Shown: positions 8,830 through 19,094 of the stretch, one piece after another | Numbering within the stretch: position 1 is the stretch's first letter | Layout of the letters: each line of letters begins with the position of its first letter | Assembly: GCA_934394985.1 (NCBI GenBank) | Contig: CAKRRF010000001.1 | Span: forward strand, 147,038 to 211,037 | Origin: an uncultured Marvinbryantia sp. | Lineage (GTDB): Bacteria > Bacillota > Clostridia > Lachnospirales > Lachnospiraceae | Length of the DNA: 64,000 nucleotides | Direction: 5' to 3' | The notes under the pieces: model-generated | Database searches by the model: none | Told to the model about the DNA's origin: nothing | Seen by the model: the letters and a program-made list of their open reading frames with translations, nothing else | Program-made: the position numbers and the translations under genes

Positions 8830-10347
8830 TTAAATCCCCTCTTCCAATATCTCATAGATCTTTTTCATGTCCAGGTGCTCTCGCAGTCCGGCTGCCAGCA
8901 AATCATACTGTGTCTCTTTAAACTGTGCAAAATCCACTGAAGTAATATCACTGACATCCAGTCCTTTTTCCCGGCCGATTGCACGAATCACAGCTTTGGG
9001 AACTCCTTCTTTTTCAAACACTCCATGCACATAAGTACCATATACGTGATCAGTATATGCACCGTCTTTTTTTGTTTTTCCCTTCGTCTGAGCTCCATGG
9101 TCCGTGATCTCTGTCAGTGAAGTGGCACCCTCTTTTACCGTTGTCACACCCATATGTATTTCATAGCCTTCCAACTCCACACCGGAGAGTTCCTTTAACC
9201 GGCCTTCTACCTGCTGAAATGCCCCACTGACTCTGGTTCTGGTTTTATCTCCCGCAAACACGGTATCCATAGGAAGCAATCCCATACCTTTCATACTGCC
9301 GCCGCCCTCTACGCCGTCAGGATCACTCAGTGTATCTCCCAACATCTGATAACCACCACAGATACCAAAAATCAGTTTTCCGGATGCTGCTGCTTTCAGT
9401 ATGGCTGCCTCCAGTCCATTCTGACGCATCCAGGCAAGATCTGCCATAGTACTCTTCGTTCCAGGCAGGATAATCAGATCCGGATTTTTCAGTTCTGATA
9501 CACTTCCCACATAGCGCAACGATACTCCATCCATACTTTCAAATGGATTGAAATCTGTAAAATTAGAAATTCTTGGCAGACGGATCACTGCAATATCTAT
9601 CACTCCTACCTGCGTTTTCCGGTCAAAGCGTTCTGTCAGACTGTCTTCGTCTTCCACCTGTATCTGCAGGTAAGGTGCCACTCCCACCACCGGAATACCG
9701 GCTTTCTCTTCCAGCATCTTTACTCCTGGATCCAGAATAGACTTATCTCCTCTGAACTTATTGATAATCAGCCCTTTTACCATCTTTTTCTCATCTTCTT
9801 CCAGAAGCATAACTGTACCAATGAGCTGAGCAAATACACCACCGCGGTCTATGTCTCCTACCAGGAGAACAGGCGCATTGGCCATTTTTGCCATACCCAT
9901 ATTCACAATGTCTTCTTCCTTCAAATTGATCTCTGCCGGGCTTCCCGCACCTTCAATCACAATGATATCGTATTCTTCTTCCAGCTTATGATAAGCTTCC
10001 ATAATCTGCGGAATCAGCTTCTTTTTGTAGGCAAAATAATCCCTTGCCTTCATGTTCCCCAACACTTCTCCGTTGACGATTACCTGAGATCCCACATCAT
10101 TTGTCGGTTTCAGCAGAATCGGGTTCATATACACCGAAGGTCGGATTCCTGCTGCTTCTGCCTGCATGACCTGCGCTCTTCCCATTTCCAGACCTTCTTC
10201 CGTAATAAACGAATTCAAAGCCATATTCTGAGATTTAAACGGCGCCACCTTATAACCATCCTGTTTAAAAATCCGGCACAATCCTGCTGCAAGCAGGCTT
10301 TTTCCGGCATTGGACATTGTGCCCTGCACCATTATTGCTTTTGCCAT
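8830..10347 (-). CDS. cbiP: Cobyric acid synthase (glutamine-hydrolysing)
   Basis: CbiP amidates four side chains (b, d, e, g) of adenosylcobyrinate a,c-diamide with ATP and glutamine. The 505-residue protein has an N-terminal P-loop-like ATPase domain ([18 protein letters not shown]) with [12 protein letters not shown] class I glutamine amidotransferase domain at the C-terminus has its nucleophile in [13 protein letters not shown] (near residue 330) and histidine in [10 protein letters not shown]. It lies one base from cobD and abuts cbiC. Confidence 0.97.
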   Translation of the reverse strand: MAKAIMVQGTMSNAGKSLLAAGLCRIFKQDGYKVAPFKSQNMALNSFITEEGLEMGRAQVMQAEAAGIRPSVYMNPILLKPTNDVGSQVIVNGEVLGNMKARDYFAYKKKLIPQIMEAYHKLEEEYDIIVIEGAGSPAEINLKEEDIVNMGMAKMANAPVLLVGDIDRGGVFAQLIGTVMLLEEDEKKMVKGLIINKFRGDKSILDPGVKMLEEKAGIPVVGVAPYLQIQVEDEDSLTERFDRKTQVGVIDIAVIRLPRISNFTDFNPFESMDGVSLRYVGSVSELKNPDLIILPGTKSTMADLAWMRQNGLEAAILKAAASGKLIFGICGGYQMLGDTLSDPDGVEGGGSMKGMGLLPMDTVFAGDKTRTRVSGAFQQVEGRLKELSGVELEGYEIHMGVTTVKEGATSLTEITDHGAQTKGKTKKDGAYTDHVYGTYVHGVFEKEGVPKAVIRAIGREKGLDVSDITSVDFAQFKETQYDLLAAGLREHLDMKKIYEILEEGI

Positions 10348-10348
10348 A

Positions 10349-11407
10349 TCAGTTCCGCCTTTCTGCCGGCTTCAGTATCATCTGAAATACCCGCACCAGT
10401 TCTTCATTTTCTTCTCTTGTTCTTACTGCAATACGATAATAGCCTTTGCTCAGTCCATGGTAATTGCTGCAGTCTCTGATCAGAATTCCCTCTGCCCGGC
10501 ATTTCAGTGCCAAATCATCCGGTCCCTGAAAAAACAGATAATTTGCCTGCGAGTCACAGACCCACAATCCCATATTCTGCAGCTGGCTTCTGAGCCAGAT
10601 ACGTTCTTCCTGAATCAATTTCGCTGAGCGACTGACAAATGCCTTTTCCTGCAGTGCCGCCACCCCGGCCGCCTGTGCCGGTACAGATACACTCCACGGC
10701 TGTACCGTCATTTTCATTCGCTCCAGTAATGTATTATCCTGACTCATACCATATCCCAGTCTGAGCCCTGCCATAGCGTAAATCTTGGTAAATGCCTTTA
10801 AAATAAACAGATTCGGATATTCCGCAAGATATCCGGTGTAATCTGCTTCTTCTTCCTGTTCCAGGAAATCAATAAAACAGGAATCCAACACAACCCGTAT
10901 CTGTTTTTCCCTGCTGATTCGAAAGATCTCCAGCATCTCTTCCTTTGGTATCAGAAGCCCGGTTGGATTATTTGGATTACAGAGGAAAATCATATCCAGA
11001 TCTTCCGTCAGCAGTTCTTTGTAATCTCTCTGATAAGAGAAGCCATATTCCTGTTTTAATTCATAATAACAGACCTCACAGCCATTCGCACGCAATGCCT
11101 GTTCATATTCCGCAAATCCAGGTGCCATTAACAGTGCCTTTTGTGGATGTTCCGCCTGCACAATTGAAAAGATCAGTTCTGCAGCACCATTTCCACAAAG
11201 AATCTGCTCTGGTTTCATGTTTTCTTTTTTTGCCAGAGCTTTCCTCAGCGCTCTGCAGTTTACATCCGGATAATGGGCACAGTCCAAAATTGCTTTTTGC
11301 GCCGCCTCTACCACACTTTCCGGTGTTCCCAGCGGATTGATATTCGCAGAATAATCAATCCGGTAAGAAACATCATAAATATCTCCTCCATGCCGGTGTT
11401 TCAGCAT
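10349..11407 (-). CDS. cobD: L-threonine-O-3-phosphate decarboxylase
   Basis: CobD makes (R)-1-amino-2-propanol phosphate, the linker of the nucleotide loop, using PLP. The 352-residue aminotransferase-fold protein starts HGGDIYDV and has [12 protein letters not shown], which separates CobD from its relative histidinol-phosphate aminotransferase. The NPNNPTG motif and the PLP lysine in [17 protein letters not shown] are present. AGGAGG precedes the start. Its place between cbiB (next enzyme) and cbiP supports the assignment over HisC. Confidence 0.93.
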   Translation of the reverse strand: MLKHRHGGDIYDVSYRIDYSANINPLGTPESVVEAAQKAILDCAHYPDVNCRALRKALAKKENMKPEQILCGNGAAELIFSIVQAEHPQKALLMAPGFAEYEQALRANGCEVCYYELKQEYGFSYQRDYKELLTEDLDMIFLCNPNNPTGLLIPKEEMLEIFRISREKQIRVVLDSCFIDFLEQEEEADYTGYLAEYPNLFILKAFTKIYAMAGLRLGYGMSQDNTLLERMKMTVQPWSVSVPAQAAGVAALQEKAFVSRSAKLIQEERIWLRSQLQNMGLWVCDSQANYLFFQGPDDLALKCRAEGILIRDCSNYHGLSKGYYRIAVRTREENEELVRVFQMILKPAERRN

Positions 11408-11438
11408 TTGTTCCTCCAGTCTGCCTATATTTGCCGTA

Positions 11439-12401
11439 TCAGATCAGTAGTATCAGATATTTCACCAGTGCAAATACTGTCATGGAAATACCTGCTGTTG
11501 CATACAGCAATTTATTAGCACGGACAATATCCTGCGCCTCTATCGGCCGGATATCATCTCCGATTGTTTTCTTTTTATGTAATTCTCCAAAATACCATGC
11601 ATCTCCGGCCAGCTGTACATCCAGTGCTCCGGCCACAACTGCCTCTGTCTGAGCCGAATTAGGGCTGGCATGATTGTAACGGTCTCTTTTAAACATAGCC
11701 CATGCATTGGTTCCATCCAGACGAATCAGAAAAGATGCTGCTATCATCAAGAGACCTGCCAGTCTTGCCGGAATATAATTCACCACATCATCCAGATAAG
11801 CCGGAATCCGTCCAAAATATCGATAACGGTCATTTTTATAAGCAACCATGGAATCCATTGTATTAATGGATTTGTACATCCATCCTAAGAATGCTCCTCC
11901 AATGACCATATAAAACATTGGGGCAATCACCCCGTCTGACGTATTCTCTGCCACTGTCTCCACTGTTGCTTTCGTCACTCCGGCTTCATCCAGCACATTA
12001 GTATCTCTGCCTACAATCATAGATACTGCTTTCCTGCTTCCTGCCAGATCATGCTTTTTCAATTTTCTGTATACCTTCATGCTTTCTGTCTTAAGAGACT
12101 TCGTTGCCAGCAGCTGCCAGCACATAACCGTCTCCAGTATCAGTCTGCATGCAGGATGTATCCACTGGGCAGCCAGGAGCATCAGCAACGGAATTCCAGA
12201 AGACACTGCTATGACAATCAGCGCCATCAGCCACCCCATAACCATCTGGCGGCTGGCTGAATCAATTTTCCGGTTCATTTTCTTTTCCAGAAAACCAATT
12301 AAATTGCCTACCAGCCTGATCGGATGATACAGTCTCTGTGGATCTCCAATCAGTAAATCCAGTAAAAATCCCAGTACAAGTGCCAACAGTGATAATTTCA
12401 T
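11439..12401 (-). CDS. cbiB: Adenosylcobinamide-phosphate synthase, membrane protein
   Basis: CbiB joins adenosylcobyric acid to the aminopropanol phosphate made by CobD. The 320-residue integral membrane protein has the family N-terminus LGFLLDLLIGDPQRLYHPIRLVG, the central AETVAENTSDGVIAP-like segment, and several hydrophobic helices (roughly residues 1-20, 55-80, 150-170, 200-225 and 300-318). It overlaps the end of cbiA by 4 bp and is followed 31 bp later by cobD, matching the order of use. Confidence 0.96.
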   Translation of the reverse strand: MKLSLLALVLGFLLDLLIGDPQRLYHPIRLVGNLIGFLEKKMNRKIDSASRQMVMGWLMALIVIAVSSGIPLLMLLAAQWIHPACRLILETVMCWQLLATKSLKTESMKVYRKLKKHDLAGSRKAVSMIVGRDTNVLDEAGVTKATVETVAENTSDGVIAPMFYMVIGGAFLGWMYKSINTMDSMVAYKNDRYRYFGRIPAYLDDVVNYIPARLAGLLMIAASFLIRLDGTNAWAMFKRDRYNHASPNSAQTEAVVAGALDVQLAGDAWYFGELHKKKTIGDDIRPIEAQDIVRANKLLYATAGISMTVFALVKYLILLI

Positions 12402-13822
12402 CTTCTTTCATCCTCGGTTCTGTATGATTTCTCTCTTTCCTGATACCTTCTGCACTTTCGCAGAAACTCCAGAATAAATTCCGGATTAGAATAATAATAT
12501 AAATGAGGAAAACCCGCCATCAGCGTCTCTGTCTCATGAATACAGTGCCAGCTTCGCCTGCTCAGTGGTTTTTTTGCCAGATAACTTTCTCCGCAGGAAG
12601 TGCTGTCAAAATAATGGAATTCGTGTCCCTTTATTCTGTGATCTTTTGTACATCCATCTGCTGGTTCCAGTTCAATATAACCAAACCTCCCCAGTTTTTT
12701 TGTACGATAAGCTTTTCCGTCAATCACTCCTGCCATCGGCCAGCTTCTATCTTCCATATCTTCCATGCTGCGATGCAGATACATAAACCCGCCGCACTCT
12801 GCCATACATGGCATCCCGCCGGTTATTTTTTCCCTGACATCTCTGCACATCTGTTCATTTTCTGACAGTTCTTTTGCAAACAGCTCCGGATATCCTCCAT
12901 AAAACAACACTCCATCAGCCGATGGAAGCTTTTTATCATGAATCGGTGAAAACGGAATCAGTTCGACTCCCATTGCACGCAGCAACTGCATATTGGCTTC
13001 ATAAATAAAGCAAAACGCTTCATCTTTACTGACAGCAATACGAATCTGCTTCTTTCCTGCCGCCTCTTCTGCTGCTTTCTCTATAAAACAGCAGATCTTT
13101 TTTTCTGCCTGTTCAAAATATCCCACATCGCCGGCTTTTCTCCCTATCTCCACGATCTGATCAAGATCCAGCGTATCTTCCAGCACTGACGCTATATGCT
13201 GCAGTTTTTCAGAAAGCTGTTCCACTTCCTGAGGCAGTACCAGTCCAAGATGACGACTTTCCAGAGAACAGTCTTCCATACGTGGGACATAGCCACATAC
13301 CTGAAGCCCCAGCTCGTTCTCGATCTGTTCTTTCATCTGTGGATATAACATCGGTGAAATCTGATTCAAAATCACACCCTGTATCCTGGTCGGTTCACGA
13401 AATGTCAGAAACCCCTTTATATAGGCCAATGTCGAAAGACTCATGCCTCTGGTATTCACCACCAGAATCACAGGCGTATTCGTAACCTCTGCCAGATCAC
13501 AGGCACTTGCTTTTGTGGAAAAGCCTCCCAGACCGTCATAATAGCCCATCACGCCTTCCATGACAGAAATATCGCACCCCTCCGCGTTCTGACAGAACAG
13601 ATATCTGGTCAGTTCTTCGCCCGCAAAAAAAGTATCCAGGTTCCCTGAACGGGTATGAATCACTTTTTCATGAAACATAGGATCAATATAATCCGGTCCG
13701 CACTTAAAGGAAGTAACTTTCATCCCTCTATTCTTTAATGCCTGTAAAATTCCACAGGTAATCATGGTTTTACCGCTTCCGCTGGCTCCTGCCGCAAGCA
13801 TAAATCTTGGATAGCTTTTCAT
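12398..13822 (-). CDS. cbiA: Cobyrinate a,c-diamide synthase
   Basis: CbiA amidates the a and c carboxylates of cobyrinate using glutamine and ATP. The 474-residue protein has the P-loop LAAGASGSGKTMITCGI, then FKCGPDYIDPMFH, and a C-terminal glutamine amidotransferase domain with the nucleophile cysteine in GMPCMAECGGFMYLH (near residue 338). It overlaps both neighbours by 4 bp, showing tight coupling. It resembles CbiP, but the lengths and N-terminal motifs separate the two. Confidence 0.97.
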   Translation of the reverse strand: MKSYPRFMLAAGASGSGKTMITCGILQALKNRGMKVTSFKCGPDYIDPMFHEKVIHTRSGNLDTFFAGEELTRYLFCQNAEGCDISVMEGVMGYYDGLGGFSTKASACDLAEVTNTPVILVVNTRGMSLSTLAYIKGFLTFREPTRIQGVILNQISPMLYPQMKEQIENELGLQVCGYVPRMEDCSLESRHLGLVLPQEVEQLSEKLQHIASVLEDTLDLDQIVEIGRKAGDVGYFEQAEKKICCFIEKAAEEAAGKKQIRIAVSKDEAFCFIYEANMQLLRAMGVELIPFSPIHDKKLPSADGVLFYGGYPELFAKELSENEQMCRDVREKITGGMPCMAECGGFMYLHRSMEDMEDRSWPMAGVIDGKAYRTKKLGRFGYIELEPADGCTKDHRIKGHEFHYFDSTSCGESYLAKKPLSRRSWHCIHETETLMAGFPHLYYYSNPEFILEFLRKCRRYQEREKSYRTEDERR

Positions 13823-15795
13823 GATACCTTTCCTCCTGTACAGGAAATCACATATACCGGATTCTGTCCCATCATCATATGGTACTTACCAATCTCTTTT
13901 GATTTGCCAACAGATACTGCTGCAATATCTACATCTGTTACCGGAAGTGTCTTTACACAATCCAGTGATTCTGCTACTGTTTCCAGCGCAATACAGTTGA
14001 TCACAATCCGCACAGACGGATTTTTCTTCAGTATTCGTTCCAGGATATTTTTCAGATTGCCTGATGAACCACCTACAAATACATGAGTTGGCGCAGGCAG
14101 ATCTTCCAGGGCTTCCGGTGCAAAACCTTCCACGATTTCCAGGTTGTCCACAGCAAATTTCTTCTGATTTTCCCTCATCAGCTCCACTGCTTCTTCTTTT
14201 TTCTCGATGGCATAGACATAACCATCTTCGGCCTGCAGTGCTGCCTCTATGGAAATACTTCCGGTTCCTGCTCCTACATCATAAAGAACAGAATCCTTTG
14301 ACAACTGAAGTTTGGACAGTGAAATACTGCGCACTTCACTCTTTGTCATTGGTACTTTCGCCCGAAGAAACTGTTCATCCTCTATTCCATGCGTAACAAT
14401 TGTTTCTGGATTCGGATTTTCGATCAGTACTACACAAAGATCTGCAAAGTTCTGTGTAAGCAGTTCTTTGGCACAACCTGTCCGAATCTGCTGCGTTGGA
14501 TAAGAAAGTTCTTCTCCCACGTGAATCTGTACCTGTTCCATCTGATAAGTTATCAGTTTTTGACACAGATCATTGACCATCGTTCCTTTTCCCAATAAGG
14601 CAAAAACCTTTTTATTCCTGCGAATCTTACCAATCAGATTGGCATATCTGCCATGACAGCTGACCAGTGTCACATCTTCCCAGGACAGATGAAGCTGATC
14701 GCAGAGATATACAACAGAGGAAATACCCGGATATACTCTGATCTCTTCTTTTGCAAACATTTCCATCAGTTTTTTTGCACCACTGTAAAATCCCAGATCT
14801 CCCGACTGAAGCAATGCTATTTTCTCATATTCCGGATGAGCCATGACATAATCATAAATCTCCTGTGGCTTATAAGATATAAACATTGCTTTTTCCGGTT
14901 CTGCTACTTCTTCCAGCATCCGTCTGGCTCCAATCAGAAGATCCGCATCCATGCAAGCCTTCTGTGCTTCCATCGTCATATTGTCACGGCTTCCCATTCC
15001 GATTCCTACAACTGCCAGCTCTCGCCGTACTCTGATCTGTTCTTTCTGAATCAGTGCACATTTTACCTCTTCCAGTGACAGCCCCTGCTCTTTTACCGGA
15101 CGCCCGATGAGTACCACCCTGGCCCCCGCATTTCTGGCAGCACGGATCTTTTCCTCGTAACCGCCATTCTTTCCAGCCTCTTTCGTTACCATCCATCTGG
15201 CATGAAACTGCTTCAGAAGAGCGGTATTGAGTTCCTCTGAAAACGGTCCCTGCATACAGATCAGATGTTTTCCGGTAAACCCAAGCTCTGAACAGCTCTT
15301 AGCCACTTCCGGAGTAGAAAGCACACGGGCAAATACCCGCTCTTCAAAATCAGGTATTACCGTATATTTATGAAGTTCCTTGCTGCCTGTCGTTACAAGT
15401 ATATTTCCTTCTGTTGTTTTTAAAAATTCAGCAGCCTCTTCTACAGATTCCACGCAGATCATCTCTTCTTCTGATCCGGTATGAACAGAAGAACGCAGCA
15501 GTCTCATGTATTCACAGCCTGCTGCCTCACATGCTGATCTGATATTAGCAGATACTTCTACTGCATAAGGATGGGTTGCATCTATGGTCAGATGAATACC
15601 TCTCTCACAAATCAGCTGTTTCATCTGACTCTCGTCCAGACGCATATGGCTGACCTGAAGATATTCATTTTCCTCAAGAAGCTGTCCTCCATATTCGGTT
15701 GCCACACATACATAAGCAGGTACCTTCTGCCGGCTCAGAAATTCTGCCAGCAGTCTTCCTTCTGTGGTGCCTGCAAAAATGAGAATCTCAGACAT
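13819..15795 (-). CDS. cbiJET: Three-domain fusion: cobalt-precorrin-6A reductase, C5-methyltransferase, C15-methyltransferase (decarboxylating)
   Basis: One 658-residue polypeptide carries three consecutive corrin-ring activities. Residues 1-250 are CbiJ/CobK (ILIFAGTTEGRLLAEFL, DATHPYAVEVSANI), the NADPH reductase of precorrin-6A. Residues about 258-460 are CbiE (LAVVGIGMGSRDNMT, LQSGDLGFYSGAKKL, VYPGISSVVYLC), which methylates C5. Residues about 475-658 are CbiT (KVPMTKSEVRSISLSKL, YDVGAGTGSISIEAAL as SAM site at 506-513), which methylates C15 and decarboxylates. CbiE-CbiT fusions are widespread (CobL type). The extra N-terminal CbiJ is less usual. No frameshift is seen. Confidence 0.95.
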   Translation of the reverse strand: MSEILIFAGTTEGRLLAEFLSRQKVPAYVCVATEYGGQLLEENEYLQVSHMRLDESQMKQLICERGIHLTIDATHPYAVEVSANIRSACEAAGCEYMRLLRSSVHTGSEEEMICVESVEEAAEFLKTTEGNILVTTGSKELHKYTVIPDFEERVFARVLSTPEVAKSCSELGFTGKHLICMQGPFSEELNTALLKQFHARWMVTKEAGKNGGYEEKIRAARNAGARVVLIGRPVKEQGLSLEEVKCALIQKEQIRVRRELAVVGIGMGSRDNMTMEAQKACMDADLLIGARRMLEEVAEPEKAMFISYKPQEIYDYVMAHPEYEKIALLQSGDLGFYSGAKKLMEMFAKEEIRVYPGISSVVYLCDQLHLSWEDVTLVSCHGRYANLIGKIRRNKKVFALLGKGTMVNDLCQKLITYQMEQVQIHVGEELSYPTQQIRTGCAKELLTQNFADLCVVLIENPNPETIVTHGIEDEQFLRAKVPMTKSEVRSISLSKLQLSKDSVLYDVGAGTGSISIEAALQAEDGYVYAIEKKEEAVELMRENQKKFAVDNLEIVEGFAPEALEDLPAPTHVFVGGSSGNLKNILERILKKNPSVRIVINCIALETVAESLDCVKTLPVTDVDIAAVSVGKSKEIGKYHMMMGQNPVYVISCTGGKVS

Positions 15796-16519
15796 TCTTA
15801 TATCCCCTTGGTGTCACCATTTTTCCGCCGATTTCTTTTGTCTGTGAATTGCCGATAAATACGGTTGTAAACATGTCTACCTTGGTATCACGCAATTCTT
15901 TTAATGTCATTACCTTCATAGTTTCCCCTTCTCTGCCGATATTAAGAACCGTACCGCAGATCGTATCCGGGGATTTATGCTGCATACACAGATCACATGC
16001 TTTCTGCAGATAATCATGACGTTTTATGCTGGACGGGTTATACAGACAAATCACAAAATCTGCTTCTGATGCCAGTACCAGACGTTTTTCGATTTTTTCC
16101 CACGGTGTAAGCAGGTCACTTAAACTGATCAGACAAAAATCGTGGATCAAAGGTGCTCCCAGTACAGCAGCTCCGCCTGTCGCGGCTGTGACACCCGGGA
16201 TCACTTCCACTTCTACCTGTGGATATTCTGTTCCAATTTCCAGCATCAGTCCTGACATACCATAGACTCCTGCGTCTCCACTGCAGATCATTGCCACATT
16301 TTTTCCCTTTGCAGCCTCTTCAAATGCCAGTCTGCATCTGTCCACTTCCTTTTTCATTGGCGTGGTCAGAAATTCTTTGTCTGCAAAATGCTCTCTGACA
16401 AGTTCCACATATACTGTGTAACCCACAATGGTATCACAGCTTCTAAGCGCATTCGCTGCTCGCATGGTCATCTGCTCATATGCTCCCGGACCAATTCCTA
16501 CTACATAGATTTTGCTCAT
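15788..16519 (-). CDS. cbiH: Precorrin-3B C17-methyltransferase, anaerobic pathway
   Basis: CbiH methylates C17 and contracts the ring, giving cobalt-precorrin-4. The 243-residue SUMT-fold protein starts KIYVVGIGPGAYEQMTMRA and has the conserved MICSGDAGVYGMSGLMLE and EVIPGVTAATGGAAVLG SAM-site motifs. The frame continues to 16567, but the ATG at 16519, with GAGAGGAAAACAAG before it, fits the family N-terminus. It overlaps cbiJET by 8 bp. Confidence 0.96.
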   Translation of the reverse strand: MSKIYVVGIGPGAYEQMTMRAANALRSCDTIVGYTVYVELVREHFADKEFLTTPMKKEVDRCRLAFEEAAKGKNVAMICSGDAGVYGMSGLMLEIGTEYPQVEVEVIPGVTAATGGAAVLGAPLIHDFCLISLSDLLTPWEKIEKRLVLASEADFVICLYNPSSIKRHDYLQKACDLCMQHKSPDTICGTVLNIGREGETMKVMTLKELRDTKVDMFTTVFIGNSQTKEIGGKMVTPRGYKNV

Positions 16520-16572
16520 CTTGTTTTCCTCTCTGTTTCTGTATTCAAGCGGATACTTGCACTCCACTTCTC

Positions 16573-17631
16573 TTAAATTGTAAAATCAATCATATATTCC
16601 TGAAGGGCCAGGGCTACCGTCACACCGTCACCGGCATTTTTCGGACATATCAGTACACCATAATCACTGCCCAGCATGGCACTTCGTTCACATACATTGG
16701 ATACTCCTGTCACAGAAGCTACAAATGCAGATTCTGTAAAATCACCTTTTACTTTTTTCAGTTCTTCCGATGTATAAGTAAGAAACTCCACATTCAGTTC
16801 TTTTGCTGTTTCAATCAGGCCTTTTTCTTCTGCTTTCAGATCAATACTGGCGATTCGGCTGATACTTTTTTCTGATATATGATTTTCTGTCAGTACTTTT
16901 TGTATTTTTTCCCTGATCCGATCTGCCGGTGTTCCTTTTTTACAGCCAACGCCGACAGTTAGAATTCTGGGAATAAGATGCAGTGTTTGCTTATAAGGCT
17001 CTTTATTCTCATAGACAGAAACGCAAATTCCGTTTGTGCCCTCAAACACCTGATTTTCTTCCCATATTTCCAGTTCTTCCGGGATTCTGCCGATCACCGG
17101 ATAATCCGTATAAAATCCGATCTTCTTTTCATCCAGCACATCTGCTGATATTTCCTTCGCATATTTCATGTTGGAAATATACAGGCCGTTCTTTCTGGCA
17201 AACACATCTACTGCAAATCTTCCATTTACATCTGTGGCTGTTGTGATAACCGGAATCGCTCCTGTCAGATTTGCCAGTACACCGGTCAGTTCATTGGCTC
17301 CACCCAGATGACCTGACATCAGCGAGATGGCAAATACACCTTTTTCATCCATCACAACAATCGCCGGATCCTTTGTTTTGCTCTGTACAAACGGTGCAAT
17401 ACTGCGCACTGCTATACCAGTAGCACCGATAAAAAGAATGGCATCCATTTCCCTGAACATTTTTCCGGTCCATTCCTTCAATGGTTCTTCCAGAATTTTC
17501 AGGCCATAAGCCGGTGCATATTTTCTCATTGCATAGCTGTCGCAGTCATATCCCTGAAGGGACAGTGCCCTGCTCACCATCTCGTTCAGACGGCTTCCGT
17601 GCTGAGTAAAACTGATCAACGCCAGTTTCAT
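16573..17631 (-). CDS. cbiG: Cobalt-precorrin-5A hydrolase
   Basis: CbiG opens the delta-lactone of cobalt-precorrin-5A and releases the two-carbon fragment as acetaldehyde. The 352-residue protein has the N-terminal domain (ALISFTQHGSRL, AILFIGATGIAVRSIAPF, SLMSGHLGGANELT) and the C-terminal CbiG domain (LTVGVGCKKGTPADRI, AFVASVTGVSNVCERSAM). It overlaps the end of cbiF by 4 bp, and cbiH follows 53 bp later. Confidence 0.96.
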   Translation of the reverse strand: MKLALISFTQHGSRLNEMVSRALSLQGYDCDSYAMRKYAPAYGLKILEEPLKEWTGKMFREMDAILFIGATGIAVRSIAPFVQSKTKDPAIVVMDEKGVFAISLMSGHLGGANELTGVLANLTGAIPVITTATDVNGRFAVDVFARKNGLYISNMKYAKEISADVLDEKKIGFYTDYPVIGRIPEELEIWEENQVFEGTNGICVSVYENKEPYKQTLHLIPRILTVGVGCKKGTPADRIREKIQKVLTENHISEKSISRIASIDLKAEEKGLIETAKELNVEFLTYTSEELKKVKGDFTESAFVASVTGVSNVCERSAMLGSDYGVLICPKNAGDGVTVALALQEYMIDFTI

Positions 17632-18386
17632 TTTGTCGCCTCACGGAACTCTGTGGTAAATGCCGGATTGTAGAGTTCTGATCGATTATAATGACTGTGT
17701 GTTACCACATCACCGATGATCATAAGTGCCGTTTTCGTAATATGATTTTTTTCTGCTGTCTCTGCCAGCGTTCCCACTGTGCAGACAAAAGCTTTCTCAT
17801 CTTCCCAGGTAGCCTTATATACAATCGCTGCCGGTGTGTCTGCAGTATATCCGCCTGCAATCAGACGTTCGGAAAGCTGATCCAGCAGCCCGGTACTTAA
17901 AAATACTACCATGGTTGCTCTGTGAGATGCCAGTTTTGCGATTTCTTCTTTTTCCGGTACCGGTGTACGACCTGCCATTCTGGTAATAATGACTGTCTGA
18001 GATACATCCGGAAGGGTATATTCCAGATTCAGTGCAGAAGCCGCTCCGCAGAAAGAGCTGACACCCGGTGTATAATCGTATTCGATTTTCTTTTCATCCA
18101 GTACATCCATCTGTTCACGGATCGCACCATAAAGACAAGGATCTCCTGTATGGAGACGCACTGTCATTTTCTTTTCTTTTTCTGCTGCAAACATCACATC
18201 CAGTACTTCTTCCAATGTCATAGTTGCACTGTTATAGATCTGACATCCTTCTTTGGCATAGTCCAACAGCTGCGGATTTACCAGAGACCCTGCATAAATA
18301 ATCACATCTGCCTGTTCCAGAAATGTTTTTCCTCTTAATGTAATTAAATCCGGTGCACCTGAACCGGCTCCAACAAAATGAATCAT
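17628..18386 (-). CDS. cbiF: Cobalt-precorrin-4 C11-methyltransferase
   Basis: CbiF adds a methyl group at C11 from SAM. The 252-residue protein starts MIHFVGAGSGAPDLITLRG and has DVIIYAGSLVNPQLL, VRLHTGDPCLYGAIREQM and YTPGVSSFCGAASALN, which identify this SUMT subfamily. It follows cbiL by one base and overlaps cbiG by 4 bp, matching the pathway order around ring contraction. Confidence 0.97.
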   Translation of the reverse strand: MIHFVGAGSGAPDLITLRGKTFLEQADVIIYAGSLVNPQLLDYAKEGCQIYNSATMTLEEVLDVMFAAEKEKKMTVRLHTGDPCLYGAIREQMDVLDEKKIEYDYTPGVSSFCGAASALNLEYTLPDVSQTVIITRMAGRTPVPEKEEIAKLASHRATMVVFLSTGLLDQLSERLIAGGYTADTPAAIVYKATWEDEKAFVCTVGTLAETAEKNHITKTALMIIGDVVTHSHYNRSELYNPAFTTEFREATK

Positions 18387-18387
18387 C

Positions 18388-19071
18388 TTATTTCTCCTTT
18401 ACAATAATCAGTGAATAGTAGCTTGCATCTTCCGGAATCTCATCTGCGGATCTGTGAATCTTTTCTCCAGGCATACCGCAGTTTTCGATCATTACGACAT
18501 CCTGACCACACTCTTTCAGCATTTTCTTTACTTCACCCATTTTACTTGCCGCTTTCATAAGAACCTTTGTTCCCGGAAGCTTTAACGCTTCTTCAATCTG
18601 GTAAGAAGCCGGAATGATATGAAGTTCTTCTGCTTTTTCTACAAGACCGATATTCAGTCTTGCAGCTACGGCGCAAAATGAAGTGATACCATTGATAATC
18701 TCTGCTTCATAACCTTTTTCCAACAGCTTGGTATGTACATAAATATAGGTAGAATAAACGGTAGTGTCTCCTAATGTTAGGAATGCCACTGTTTTTCCCT
18801 CTGCCAGATAACGTTCCAGTTTTTCTGCTGCTTCTGTGTGACATTTTTCCAGAATCTCAGGATCCTTGGACATTGGATAGTATACTTCCACACATTCCTT
18901 ATCGGCAATTTCCGGTACGGCCTGTACCGTAATCTGATAAGCAACTGTTTCTGTTTTTACTTTTCCAGGTACTGCAATCACATCTGCTTCCCTGATCAGA
19001 CGTACTGCCTTTAATGTTAATAATTCCGGATCTCCAGGTCCGATTCCAATTCCATATAATTTTCCTTTCAT
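18388..19071 (-). CDS. cbiL: Cobalt-precorrin-2 C20-methyltransferase
   Basis: CbiL methylates C20 of cobalt-precorrin-2, the first methylation after cobalt insertion by CbiK. The 227-residue SUMT-family protein starts KLYGIGIGPGDPELLTLKA and has VAFLTLGDTTVYSTYIYV and INGITSFCAVAARLN. AGGAGG lies six bases before the start. It sits 23 bp after cbiD. Confidence 0.96.
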   Translation of the reverse strand: MKGKLYGIGIGPGDPELLTLKAVRLIREADVIAVPGKVKTETVAYQITVQAVPEIADKECVEVYYPMSKDPEILEKCHTEAAEKLERYLAEGKTVAFLTLGDTTVYSTYIYVHTKLLEKGYEAEIINGITSFCAVAARLNIGLVEKAEELHIIPASYQIEEALKLPGTKVLMKAASKMGEVKKMLKECGQDVVMIENCGMPGEKIHRSADEIPEDASYYSLIIVKEK

Positions 19072-19094
19072 GATTCCCTCCTGTATAAAACTTC

